This document shows, one piece after another, positions 1 through 9,499 of a DNA stretch of 64,000 nt. Every line of letters begins with the position of its first letter. Positions within the stretch are counted from its first letter, which is position 1. A model generated the notes under the pieces. The model had not been told where the DNA came from. It worked only from the letters and a program-made list of their open reading frames with translations, and did no database searches. The stretch comes from Basidiobolus meristosporus CBS 931.73 (Eukaryota > Basidiobolomycota > Basidiobolomycetes > Basidiobolales > Basidiobolaceae), in contig MCFE01000188.1 of NCBI GenBank assembly GCA_002104905.1, positions 1-64,000 on the forward strand. The letters run 5' to 3'. The translations under genes and the position numbers were made by a program.

Positions 1-2395
1 AGCGATCGTGCCAATGCACTGAGGGTAGGAGTGCTGAACAAATGGCGAATGGTGAGAGTCAGACCAACGCATCGCAAGCGCTCAATTAGCTGAACCGCAA
101 GCAGGGAGTGGCCGCCCAGCGAAAAGAAATTGTCATGCCGGCTTACTACATCAAGATGCAAGAGCTCGGACCATATCCTCGCCATAGTAGTTTCGACCTC
201 ACCATGCGGTTCCTCGTGGAAATGGTGGGCAAATGCTTCATTATCAGGTGCAGGGAGAGCCTTACGATCGAGTTTGCCATTCGAGTTGAGTGGAAGAGAA
301 TCGAGTCGGACAAATGCGGCTGGAACCATGTAATCCGGTAGACACAATCTGAGGTAAGAACGCAGAGTGTGGACGAGCTGATCATGGTGCTTAGCAACAA
401 CATAGGCCACAAGTTTCCTGGCGCTTTCTTCGCCCATCGCAATCACAGCCGCCAAATGAACTAGCATATGCTCAGTGAGTCGGGCCTCAATCTCACCTAG
501 CTCAATCCGGAATCCTCGAATCTTCACTTGATGGTCGTTGCGACCTAGGAAAACAATGTTGCCATCGGCAAGGTACCTCGCTTGATCGCCCGTCTTGTAC
601 ATTCTCGCGTCTTGCTCACCTGAAAATGGATCCCGGAGGAACACCTGGGCGGTCAGATCGGGCCGATTCAGGTATCCCCTTGCTACCCCTGCTCCGCCGA
701 TGTACAACTCTCCAGTCGCTCCTAGGGGAACTAGTTGTCGATGCTCGTCGAGGATGTAAATACACTTGCTGGCTATGGGGCGACCAATTGGTACTACGTC
801 TCCGCTGAAGCCCAAGACTGGCACCGCTGCATAGAGTCGAGAATGTATCCATGACACACCCGTCAAAGGCGAATGAAAAGAACTGCAGGACGTGCGGATC
901 CCGTAGACAAGGTTGGACAAGCCTCTATGCTCCACCATCACACCCTTGGGCTTCCCTGTAGATCCGGAAGTGTAGATGATGTAGGCCAAATTGGATGAGG
1001 TCAACCCTGCCACCTGCGGGTTGGTGAGTGAATTGACCGATTTACCACCACTGAAGTGTGATTCATAAGAGCTAGCTGTTAGCTTCAATGTAAGATGACA
1101 AGATAGCTTTGTAAATCATGCTTACCTGTTTGAGCGCGGTTCTGCCGCCAACTTGTTTGGACCCCCTCTCCTAGCGCTTGTTGTCCCAGGGTATCTGCAA
1201 CGACAATGTGTGGACTAGAGTCCAGCAAGATGTCCCTTAGTCGATCACTTGCATATGATGGATCGGGTGGGATATAGGCTTTGCCTGCCTTGAGGATAGC
1301 GAGTACTCCTGCGACCATGGCAACTGAGCGTTCGGCGCAGATAGCCACAACACTCTCAGGCTGAACACCCAATATGATGAGCTGGTAAGCCAGTCTGTTT
1401 GCTAGCTCATTCAACTCAGCATATGTCAGTGATTGGCCGTCAAATACCAAAGCGGTGGCCTGTGGAGTGCGCTCGACCTGTTGCTCAAAGAGATGATGGA
1501 TGCACAGCTCCAATGGATAGTCCTGTTGAGTGTCATTCCACTCTCCAAGCACAAGCTCTCGCTCAGCGGGTGACAGCAGGTCTACCGACATTGCAAGTCG
1601 ATCTACGTCCACCAACATTTCCCGAAGCATCGAGCATAGGTACCCTACATGTCGCACCACCGTCACGCGATCAAAGAGAGCTGTCGAGTACGACATGCTT
1701 CCCATGACCCCATCCTCCAACTCAAATAGCCCTAGCGTCAAGTCAAACTTCGCAACATCGTAGCCTGTATCGACATTTGTTATCTCAAGCCCAGGCAGTT
1801 GCAAGTCTGTCATCTCATTGTTCTGCAACACGAACATCACTTGGAACAGTGGGGTGTGGCTGAGGCTTTGTGGCAGCTGCACAATGTCAACAACCTGTTC
1901 GAACGGCAGATCCTGGTGATTCTGAGCATCAAGAGACGTCTTTTGCACTCTTTCAAGAAGCTGGCGCATTGTTGGGCTTCCTGTTAGGTCAATTCGTAGT
2001 GCTAGTGTGTTGACAAAGAATCCAATCAGGTGATTGCGGTTGGCCGAGGGTGATCCAATGATAATGTCATCCTGTCCTGACATCCGCGACAGAACACAAC
2101 TCCAAGCAGTGAGGATGGTCATGTACAATGTCACTCCAAGCTTTTGACACAGCTGTTTGAGTTCTCGTGTAAGATGTGAATCCAGATGGATGGATACACT
2201 ATCCCCTGCAAATGACTGCTGAGGCGGTCACGGTTGGTTCGTAGGTTGAGGAGGATATGAGCATTTGCCATGACTGTCTTCCAGTATGTTGTGTGAGTCT
2301 TAAGCTGATTTCCACTAAGCCACTGCTTCTGCTACGCAGCGTAGTCAGGATACTGAACAGTCACAGGAGGTAGTGGATCATGGGCAACAATGAAA
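1..2395 (-). pseudogene. Nonribosomal peptide synthetase fragment (C-A-T), broken
   Basis: Read on the minus strand, the order is condensation domain (C-terminal half), adenylation domain, thiolation domain, running off the left edge. Seen: the condensation stretch ending PLPPVTVQYPDY near 2345-2375 followed by an in-frame TAG where the family has Trp/Gln, then a frame slip near 2225; an open stretch 2134-1117 with SGQDDIIIGSP and the adenylation start (LTYAELNELANRLA); a likely intron near 1054-1125; the core A3 motif [16 protein letters not shown] near 990; [10 protein letters not shown] and [10 protein letters not shown] near 590 and 250; and the carrier motif [16 protein letters not shown] near 130, where Ser carries phosphopantetheine. 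The specificity-determining middle of the adenylation domain is missing and the residual piece is out of frame. Family knowledge: NRPSs activate and condense amino acids into secondary metabolites. Inference: this copy cannot make an active module. Similarity stops at about 2375-2395, so the upstream part is lost. Confidence 0.9.
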
Positions 2396-2679
2396 ACATG
2401 ATTGTTTTTGCCAATATGTACTGTTAGTGTAGTAATAACATTGAGGTATCTAATAAGGTTGATTGCGTCTCAAATGAACTGCTCCTTGAGTTATATACGT
2501 GCAACGCACTCTTGGGATGATTCATTCTACATTTTATGACTCACCAATATTTTGAAACTAATAAAGTTTGCAATATGCAATAAGTAGCATATCATCTTCA
2601 TCACCGCTTCAACTTATTACTGTTAACTTTACTTTGATTTCAACTCCTACACCTACACCTACTCTATATCCAAATATCT
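2396..2679. other. Junction between NRPS relic and LINE; probable LINE 5' UTR
   Basis: No gene is visible here. NRPS similarity ends at about 2375-2395. The stretch just before the LINE ORF1 start is CT/CA-rich, with three CCTACA units near 2647-2664, and may be the LINE 5' untranslated region. I could not find a target-site duplication, so the exact 5' end of the LINE is unknown. Confidence 0.4.
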
Positions 2680-4257
2680 TTGATGAATATTCCTCCTGAT
2701 AAGATCCCTAACCCACTGCCAACATCTCGACCCAGGGGATGGTACTGGCAAACAGAACCAAGCAAAACTGTCCTATCTGTATTTGAATCCAACAAATCTA
2801 GGGCAATATGTCCTAAATGCTGCCTACATCTCGGATTTACAAAGGACTCCAATGGTAGTGGCAATGCTACCTATGGATGTTTCAAGTGTAAAGGTTGCGC
2901 TACTAAGTTTAAGGCCAAGATCTTTTGGACAGAGTGCATGCATTTACCTGCAGACAAACTGCCTTTGAGTATACCTGATCCTACAATTACTCCACCTGCG
3001 CAGTCCAGTACACTCAGCAACCTCTCCTTATTCTTTGGAAAGGCTACCGATGTAAGCATGTCATTGGATAATGAAGACCAAGGCTGCCCTACCTCACCTG
3101 TGCCCTCTCATAGCAGTATGGACACTACTGTCAATCTTCCGGTGTACCAATCCTCACTGGAGCACTTGGATGGTGCTGCTAGCCTGTCACCCTGCTCAAC
3201 AACACAAACATGCTCATCTCTAAGACTCCAAGCCCTCAAGAAACGTAGAAGATCTTGCTCACCCCAGCAGAGATTGAGAAATGCCACTGGTTGCTCACCA
3301 TTTGCCAGGGCCAAAATCAGATACCTGGAGAATGCTGTTAAGGCCATGAAGACTACAATGGCCCACTATGCACAAAAGGTTGACAGACTCACCATGCTGA
3401 TGGAAAACTTTCTCAGCACTCAAAGCAACTCAAGCAACACACAACCAAGCCAACCCAATAAAGCTCCAGTTGCAAATGCACCTGTGCAAGTACTAGCAGA
3501 CCCTTCTTCAAGCAGTATAACATCTATTGCTTCCCCTTCAGCTGTTGTGCAACCCCAGCCCCTCTCAGCTACTCCCCATTCCTCTTCAGTGTCCAGCCCA
3601 AAGCCTACCTTTGCTGAAATAGCAAAGAGACATGCAAAGACTGGTACAAAGGAGGAGGTAGACAGAATGATTGCAGCTATGAGGAAGTGTGTTGGAGCTA
3701 AGCCTCCCTATACCAGTACTCAGGCTGAGGCAAACCACAAGGTGTGTAGAGTATACCTCCAAGGTATCAGGAACCAGCCAATTAGGGAAGTCAAGTCTTT
3801 GCTCTTTGACCTTAGATTTCAGTTGTCTAAGATTTGGAGTATTGACTTCATTGGCAAAAACACAGTGGAGTTCACATTATCAGCTACATATGTGCACTCT
3901 TTTGTGTCTAAAGTAAAGATATTCCCATTCTTGACTTTACTTCCAAGGGTGAATCCTATCAAGCCCTTGGACCAGAATGCTTCACCTAATGTTGCAGCAC
4001 AAGTAAAGGCTGCATACACTAGGAGAATTAGTAATTCCTACTGCCTCTCAAGGAACCCCCTGTATAAGTCCTACTTGGCTGACTTGGCCAAAGAATGTGG
4101 TATTGCCCTGGTATGTGAGGAGCCTGCAAGTAACATCTCTGCTACTAAATGTCCCCCTAACCCAGATGAGATAGTCATAGAAGAGCCTATGCTAGGCATT
4201 GACACCTCTTCTGCCTCAGCTAGTACCTCCAAGTGTGCTCCCCAGAAATGCCAATGA
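2680..4257 (+). CDS. LINE ORF1 protein (zinc-binding, gag-like)
   Basis: A 525-residue protein, presumably the RNA-binding partner of the LINE ribonucleoprotein. Near residues 44-74 there are paired cysteines (CPKC, then CFKCKGC) resembling a small zinc-ribbon or knuckle. This is followed by a Ser/Pro/Thr-rich region, a possible coiled-coil near residues 205-245 (the YLENAVKAMKTTMAHYAQKV stretch), a second low-complexity segment, and a C-terminal globular part starting near residue 310 (PTFAEIAKRHAKTG) that could be an RRM-like domain, as in other ORF1 proteins. The first in-frame ATG after upstream stops is used. Its TGA overlaps an ATG of ORF2. The domain assignment beyond the cysteines is inference. 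Confidence 0.8.
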   Translation: MMNIPPDKIPNPLPTSRPRGWYWQTEPSKTVLSVFESNKSRAICPKCCLHLGFTKDSNGSGNATYGCFKCKGCATKFKAKIFWTECMHLPADKLPLSIPDPTITPPAQSSTLSNLSLFFGKATDVSMSLDNEDQGCPTSPVPSHSSMDTTVNLPVYQSSLEHLDGAASLSPCSTTQTCSSLRLQALKKRRRSCSPQQRLRNATGCSPFARAKIRYLENAVKAMKTTMAHYAQKVDRLTMLMENFLSTQSNSSNTQPSQPNKAPVANAPVQVLADPSSSSITSIASPSAVVQPQPLSATPHSSSVSSPKPTFAEIAKRHAKTGTKEEVDRMIAAMRKCVGAKPPYTSTQAEANHKVCRVYLQGIRNQPIREVKSLLFDLRFQLSKIWSIDFIGKNTVEFTLSATYVHSFVSKVKIFPFLTLLPRVNPIKPLDQNASPNVAAQVKAAYTRRISNSYCLSRNPLYKSYLADLAKECGIALVCEEPASNISATKCPPNPDEIVIEEPMLGIDTSSASASTSKCAPQKCQ

Positions 4258-7247
4258 CTAATTGCTCTTCTATGAAAATTGGTTTCTGGAATTGCCAGGG
4301 TCTAAGTATTCACAAATGGACACAAGTATTGGACTTTATCAACAAGCCTTTTGATTTGATATTTCTTGCTGAAACCTGGTTTGTAGACCAGGCTTTACAT
4401 ACATCTCACCCCTCATATCTCACTACTTCTAAAAGAACCTACCCTAAACCTAAGACAGGCCATGAGAAGGCTGGCCTCCTCTGCTTAATATCACCAAACT
4501 TGAGACCTTATGTGTCAAAGGTTGTCTCCACAGATCATACTCTCTCTATCACTTTGCTCTCTACCACTATCATGGCTGTTTACTTTCCTCCAAGTATGAC
4601 ATGCACCACAGTGGCCTCATATCTACCACTTCAGGCTCCAGCCCTGCTACTTGGTGACATCAACACTCACTTTGGTAGCAACTTTGGCTCCTCAAGAATT
4701 GGTCCAAAATCCAGAATTGACCTTTTTGAGAGCTTTACCTTGAAGCTAGGACTTGATCATCTTGTCCCTAACCCATCAGGAAACACACCAGACCATGCCT
4801 TTGTTAGGTATGACCACACTGCCCAATGGACCTGTTGCCATGATCTTGCCAAAAATCTCTCAGACCACCTCTTTATGATGGCTGAGCTCAGCTTCTTTGA
4901 TGCCAAGCAACTCACTTTTCCAGTCCATCTTTCTGACTCTTCAAAGTTTTATCTATATGGAATAGATAAGCAAGTAACTCAGAGCCTCTTGAACTCTGCA
5001 TATTCACAACATTCCACCTCTCTTCTCAGTGTGAAAGCACACCTTGCCTCTTTGTCCTCTGATATGCCTATCAGAAGACTCTCTGCAGCTGTGGATGCTG
5101 CATTCACTATGTTCTACTCTCTTCTAATCTCAATATGTGAGACCTGCCTTGGGAGCTACTCTGTTCAGGCAGCTAAGTCCAGACCAAACAGAGGTGCTAG
5201 TAATGTGCTCAATCAGCTCAACAACACCTCTGCTGCCAGCAAAGCTTCATTACTTTTCAAGCAAGCTCTGAAGTTCTGTAATGTGGATACTGCCATAAGC
5301 TCAAGGGATCCAAGTGTCTCTGCTTTGGATGATGCCTCCCTTTATTTTCAAGAAGTCTTTGCTACCCCTGCTGTTGAACTCCTGCTGCATGGTCATGCAC
5401 CTGGTTTTGGCACTCCCTTTACAGACTCAATAGCTGAGACTGAGTGGTTCTCCACAAAGACTCTTCACAAGATAATCAGAAAATATCCTGCTTCAAAATC
5501 TTCAGGAATGGACCCATTACATATCAGGATTATTAAGGTCCTGGCATGCAACTCAAGCTTTCTAGATGATCTGAGATTCTTCTTTCAGAAATTTCTCATT
5601 CTGGGATGTACTCCCACCCAGTGGAACTTATCTCATATTCATCCAATTCCAAAGAAACTAGAGTCTTCTACAATTGATGGCTTTAGACCAGTGGCCTTGA
5701 CCTGCATGCTCAGAAGATTATTTGAAGCATGCTTACTTAAATACATCAACTCTACAGATGTATCTAGATTTCACCCTTCACAAGCAGGCTTCAGAAAAGG
5801 CTTTTCAACAGTAACCCATTCTGTTGTTTCCCATGATGGATTTTTCCTGGCTGAAGACTACAAGAGGCCTCACAGAGTCTTCATTGACCTAAAGCAAGCC
5901 TATGACAGAGTTATTGTACCAATACTCCTCAAAAAACTGGTAGTCTTGAAGGCCTCTGAGCAGCTCATCAGACTGGTACACTCCTTATTCACCTCATGCT
6001 ACTCCACAGTGAGTGTCAATCAGGTAGTGTCATCTCCCTTTCAAAGGCATAGGGGCCTCTTCCAAGGCTCTCTGCTCTCCCCATTCCTATTCAATGTTTA
6101 CATTGATGACTTGGCTGAGTCCTTGAATCAGACTGACTCACTCTCCCATATTCCCTCTGCCCTGCTGTTTGCAGATGACATAATGCTCCTCCCAAAGGAT
6201 AGAGAACATGCCAATCACATGCTGGAATGTCTTAGTGTTTGGTGCCACAACAATGGTATGCAGGTGAATGTTGCAAAATCTGCTTATGTTGGTCCCTCAG
6301 CACAATGGAGTCTTTGCTTAGATGGAGTAGCACTTCCTGCTCCCAGTTATTACAACTATCTAGGCCTACCTGTATGTAGCACTGGTGTTGATTGGCAACT
6401 TTATGTTGACAAATGTATATCAAAAGCTCTTGCACTACTGAGAACTTTGCAGGCAAAAGGTTCAAGATGGCCCCCCCTTGTTAGACTGCAATTATTCAAA
6501 TCCTTCCTAAGATCTTGCTGGGAGTACTCTGCCCCAATGATGCACTTCACTCTCAGCCCTGATATCTTGCACAGAATTGAACTAGTACAAAGGGAAAGCT
6601 TAGGCTGGGTAGTAAGTTCTTCTTTGTATCATACTAAACAGTACCATAGATTGATTCAAAGCTTGACTGGCATTGAATCAGTATCCCAGAGATTTGAGAC
6701 TTTAAGTATCAGGTTTGGCCAGCACTTTGCAAAGTCTAGCCCTGACAACCCATTGAGGGCTTTGGTAGATGCCATTGTAGGAAGAAGAATAGACACTACT
6801 CCAAACTCTTTAATCAAAAAAGGAGTACATTGCCCAGCTGGCTACAAACAATATGTACTAGCCAACAGCAGTGCACCTCCTGGTGGACAGATTCCCCTTT
6901 GGGTTGCAATGCATCAAAGGAGACTTCAGAATATATCACAAGTTACTACATCAAGGGATAGAATTAGGCTTATCAGAAAAGACAGTAGACACACACATAA
7001 TGGTGCTGATGTGTCATTGTACCTGAAGAGCACCTTCTATTCCCTCCAGGCTATAAGATGGAGGATGAATACCATATGTCTGGGCTCCAAGTGCCCAATC
7101 TGCAAGCAGCCCTTCTACTATACTCATGCTGAAAGATGCTTTGAATTCAAGGATACTGAAGCACTCTTCCAGTTTCATACTCAGAGAGCTTTGGTCAGAA
7201 GATTAAATTGCATAATAGCTGCAATTAGACCTGAGCTTCTGCCATGA
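4233..7247 (+). CDS. LINE ORF2: AP endonuclease, reverse transcriptase, zinc knuckle
   Basis: About 1,000 residues. N-terminal apurinic-like endonuclease: IGFWNCQGL, FLAETW (catalytic Glu), LLGDINTHFG and SDHLF. Central reverse transcriptase: SSGMDPLHIRIIKV, FRPVALTCMLRRLFE, FIDLKQAYDRV (motif A Asp), GLFQGSLLSPFLFNVYIDDL (motif B) and LLFADDIMLL (motif C, Ala-Asp-Asp). C-terminal CPICKQPFYYTHAERC, a C-x2-C-x7-H-x3-C knuckle. Family role: nick the target site and copy the RNA there (target-primed reverse transcription). The frame is -1 relative to ORF1. ATGs lie at 4233, 4248 and 4254; the last forms ATGA with the ORF1 stop, so re-initiation at 4254 is plausible. All catalytic motifs are present and the frame is unbroken. 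Confidence 0.93.
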   Translation: MCSPEMPMTNCSSMKIGFWNCQGLSIHKWTQVLDFINKPFDLIFLAETWFVDQALHTSHPSYLTTSKRTYPKPKTGHEKAGLLCLISPNLRPYVSKVVSTDHTLSITLLSTTIMAVYFPPSMTCTTVASYLPLQAPALLLGDINTHFGSNFGSSRIGPKSRIDLFESFTLKLGLDHLVPNPSGNTPDHAFVRYDHTAQWTCCHDLAKNLSDHLFMMAELSFFDAKQLTFPVHLSDSSKFYLYGIDKQVTQSLLNSAYSQHSTSLLSVKAHLASLSSDMPIRRLSAAVDAAFTMFYSLLISICETCLGSYSVQAAKSRPNRGASNVLNQLNNTSAASKASLLFKQALKFCNVDTAISSRDPSVSALDDASLYFQEVFATPAVELLLHGHAPGFGTPFTDSIAETEWFSTKTLHKIIRKYPASKSSGMDPLHIRIIKVLACNSSFLDDLRFFFQKFLILGCTPTQWNLSHIHPIPKKLESSTIDGFRPVALTCMLRRLFEACLLKYINSTDVSRFHPSQAGFRKGFSTVTHSVVSHDGFFLAEDYKRPHRVFIDLKQAYDRVIVPILLKKLVVLKASEQLIRLVHSLFTSCYSTVSVNQVVSSPFQRHRGLFQGSLLSPFLFNVYIDDLAESLNQTDSLSHIPSALLFADDIMLLPKDREHANHMLECLSVWCHNNGMQVNVAKSAYVGPSAQWSLCLDGVALPAPSYYNYLGLPVCSTGVDWQLYVDKCISKALALLRTLQAKGSRWPPLVRLQLFKSFLRSCWEYSAPMMHFTLSPDILHRIELVQRESLGWVVSSSLYHTKQYHRLIQSLTGIESVSQRFETLSIRFGQHFAKSSPDNPLRALVDAIVGRRIDTTPNSLIKKGVHCPAGYKQYVLANSSAPPGGQIPLWVAMHQRRLQNISQVTTSRDRIRLIRKDSRHTHNGADVSLYLKSTFYSLQAIRWRMNTICLGSKCPICKQPFYYTHAERCFEFKDTEALFQFHTQRALVRRLNCIIAAIRPELLP

Positions 7248-7438
7248 AAGATCTGTACCACTAACACAAATGATTACCAGCTACTATGAGATTACCATAG
7301 CCCTTTCATGTTCAAACCACTTTGACATAATTTTCACACTCTGAACACTCCCAGCTATCCCTCTTGCTTACACAGGCTTCACATCAGCTGGTATTGGCTC
7401 CTTTAGCATGTATGTTCCATTACAATACTCATTATCCC

Positions 7439-7444
7439 AATAAA
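7439..7444 (+). promoter_or_regulatory. Polyadenylation signal of the LINE
   Basis: An AATAAA hexamer lies 9 bp before the CCCTAA-like terminal tract, where a LINE transcript would be cleaved. Confidence 0.5.
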
Positions 7445-7452
7445 GCACTAGA

Positions 7453-7474
7453 ACCCTAACCATAACCCTAACCC
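7453..7474. repeat. Telomere-like CCCTAA tract at the LINE 3' end
   Basis: The tract reads as CCCTAA, a variant unit CCATAA, then CCCTAACCC, i.e. about 3.5 units of the complement of TTAGGG, the common fungal telomere repeat. It follows the LINE polyadenylation signal directly. Confidence 0.7.
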
Positions 7475-7815
7475 ACACAACACCTGGCTCCTGCTGGAGA
7501 ACTATACTTGGAGATCCTGAAGTCAAGAAGTATGCTCATTATATTCTGCAGTCAGAAAAACCCAAGCTGGCCTACCTGAAGTACTTGACAGACCTTTGGC
7601 AGCAATATCTGCAGCAGCACACTCCCTTTATGATGAATATCAATCCTTATCACATTCCCCTCATTAATGTTGTTCACAAGTCATTCTTACCTCTCTTGCT
7701 ACCCCCCTTCCCACTGAACAGTGTCTTGAGCACTGAAGAACTATCATCACTTCTTATTAACTTACCTACAAATTCCCCTCAGCTACACACTCTTGTATCA
7801 AAGCTACAACAGTAG
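7475..7815 (+). pseudogene. ORF fragment of unknown origin, possibly the end of a retroelement ORF
   Basis: One frame is open from about 7480 to the TAG at 7813-7815, giving roughly 110 residues with no ATG at its beginning (first ATG 7585 region). It contains GDPEVKKYAHYIL and LKYLTDLWQQYLQQH. I do not recognise a family. It directly follows the LINE end and is followed by an AATAAA-containing tail (7840-7880) that resembles another tail at 8462-8500, so it may be the C-terminus plus 3' tail of a truncated retroelement. Confidence 0.35.
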
Positions 7816-7984
7816 CGCTGGCTTCTTTGTTTCAACTGAAATAAAGAATTCACCTGTTGGTGACTGTCTCCCCCCCCCCTAAACCCCCTGCTTTTTTATT
7901 CTCTATGGGACTGCGTCCCCTAGACCCCCTGCTCTTCTCACCTTTTCCTGGCCCTTACTACAACACCTACACCCTAACCAAGAG

Positions 7985-8500
7985 CACTTAGCCTTGTGGT
8001 TATCCCTAACCCTTCCATACTCATGATTGTGGGTTCAAATCCTGGATCTAGCAAAATTTGATCAATAAATTGATGTGTGCTCTTTGGGAGATGGCTTGAT
8101 CCACCATTGGGCAAAGTAAAGGCTCTGATTGGCTGAAATCCTTGAAATGCTAATTGGCCAGATTTTGCTAGTAAATATGGCCAGTGATCACCCAGAGATT
8201 CCTCTCAGTTCCCCCAGTCCACTGGCCATTCCGGCCACAATCCAGCTACTGCCAACCAATATAACTTAGCTCAGATATATTCAGATTCTCACTTCTCAGG
8301 CCTGGCTTTCCAGGTAACCTCTTTACACCTAGCTAACTAGGAAATATAGTACCACTCAGCTTCTCAACTCTCAGACCTGGCTTACTAGGAAGATATCTCT
8401 CAGACCTAGCTTTCTAGGAATAACTTCAGATCAACATGGCTTCTTTCAATACCTGTCATAAGTAAGTAAAGATTTCACCACTTGGTGACTTTCCTCCCCC
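7985..8500 (+). mobile_element. tRNA-like unit, candidate SINE
   Basis: The head has RNA polymerase III internal promoter-like boxes: TTAGCCTTGTGGTTA (box A-like, 7989-8003) and GGTTCAAATCC (box B-like, 8032-8042), spaced as in tRNA genes, with CTCATGA where an anticodon loop would be. The T-stem pairs poorly, so it is not a good functional tRNA. The body contains three imperfect repeats of the form CTCAGACCTGGCTTTCTAGGAA (8298-8423). The 3' tail (8462-8500) resembles the tail at 7840-7880. The three-part structure (tRNA-like head, body, shared tail) is that of a SINE; the exact ends are inferred. Confidence 0.4.
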
Positions 8501-8780
8501 TTAGGTTGACAAGCACCTTCCCCCTCCACCCAAAAATGAGAAACTAACGGGACAAAAGTGGAAACCAGGCAATAAAGTGTGGTACAACCAAACTGTTGCA
8601 GGCCTCAAGTTTTGCTCACAATTTACGCCCCAATGGATTGGCCCTTGCACTGTTATTAGTTCAGACCACGGGCCAAAGTACACCATCACCCTGAACAATA
8701 ACACAATCTGCAATGTAGCACCAGCCCATCTGAAACTGTTTCATGATGATCCACTGATCATCACTGAAACCAAAATGTGA
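8501..8780 (+). pseudogene. Gypsy-type integrase C-terminal fragment
   Basis: The frame containing GNKVWYNQTVAGLKF, FTPQWIGPCTVISSD and VAPAHLKLFHDDP fits the end of Ty3/gypsy integrase (the W-x-G-P-F/Y module followed by H-x-x-x-L-K). Everything upstream in pol is missing or unrecognisable. It is therefore a 5'-truncated relic in plus orientation, separate from the gypsy copies at the right end of the window. Confidence 0.6.
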
Positions 8781-8882
8781 ATATACAATTATCAGCACAA
8801 GGATAGAGGAAGACACAGGATACATACAAAGTTTTTTAGATATTTTAGTTGATATAGGTACAAATGATATGCGTGAGGAAGT

Positions 8883-9260
8883 TTGCCCAAAAGGGAGAAC
8901 AAAAGAATGCATATGGAAAGCGCCAAAGGAAACAGCTCACCCAAAACTGGTGATACCCCTCCCACCAGCAAGAACCAAGATGATATCAAAAACAAGACCA
9001 ACCTGCAAGTATTGAGAGACATGGTACAAGTGTTACATGCAACAAGAACCACCTATAAACAGTTGTTTGCCGGAGCTGTCATGTTGATACAAGACACAAT
9101 CAGAGACAGACAAGACAAGTTACCCATGCCAATACAAGGTAAGGAGATACTACCCAAGAAGGCCATGTATCACTGGAGAGGAGGTTCCTTGATCAGTAAG
9201 GAGAGGGATGCCACACTGATTCTCATATCCATACTGGACACAGTCAGACAGAAGACATAA
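8883..9260 (+). CDS. Unrecognised 125-residue ORF downstream of gypsy relic
   Basis: Lys-rich N-terminus (PKRENKRMHMESAKGNSSPK), then a helical-looking part (QVLRDMVQVLHATRTTYKQL, ILISILDTVRQKT). No family is recognised and no membrane segment is evident. It lies between the integrase relic and an LTR-like stretch, so it could be an extra ORF of the same element or a chance frame. Confidence 0.25.
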   Translation: MPKRENKRMHMESAKGNSSPKTGDTPPTSKNQDDIKNKTNLQVLRDMVQVLHATRTTYKQLFAGAVMLIQDTIRDRQDKLPMPIQGKEILPKKAMYHWRGGSLISKERDATLILISILDTVRQKT

Positions 9261-9499
9261 GGAGTCAACTGTTGCACCCTTACAAGGCCTTGAGAGCCCC
9301 CCTGTTTTGTTGCATACTTGCCATTAATAGGTACCACAGTTGTTGAGGTATACACAGACCTGGTACAAGCAGCAAGAGTACCAGAAGTAAAACTCTTGAT
9401 CAAAGGACTCCTCTGAGAAATCTGCAAACATCTCAAACCACATTTCCAAGAAGGAATTATCCCAGAGAAGGTATGCAAACAGATTAAATACACCAGTGT

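Larger units (their letters stand above)
2640..7474 (+). mobile_element. Apparently intact LINE (non-LTR retrotransposon), APE type
   Basis: Two long overlapping open frames (ORF1 gag-like, ORF2 endonuclease plus reverse transcriptase) are followed by a 3' UTR of about 190 bp, an AATAAA at 7439-7444 and a terminal CCCTAA-like tract at 7453-7474. No LTRs are present. Neither ORF carries a stop or frameshift, unlike every other element in the window, so this copy is probably young and may be competent. The 5' boundary is approximate. There is no poly(A) tail: the element appears to end in telomere-like repeats instead. Confidence 0.85.

Noticed and set aside
7985-8056. A functional tRNA gene.
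   Set aside because: Box A and box B fit, but the T-stem and acceptor stem do not pair well and it continues into a repeat body; a SINE-type relic fits better.
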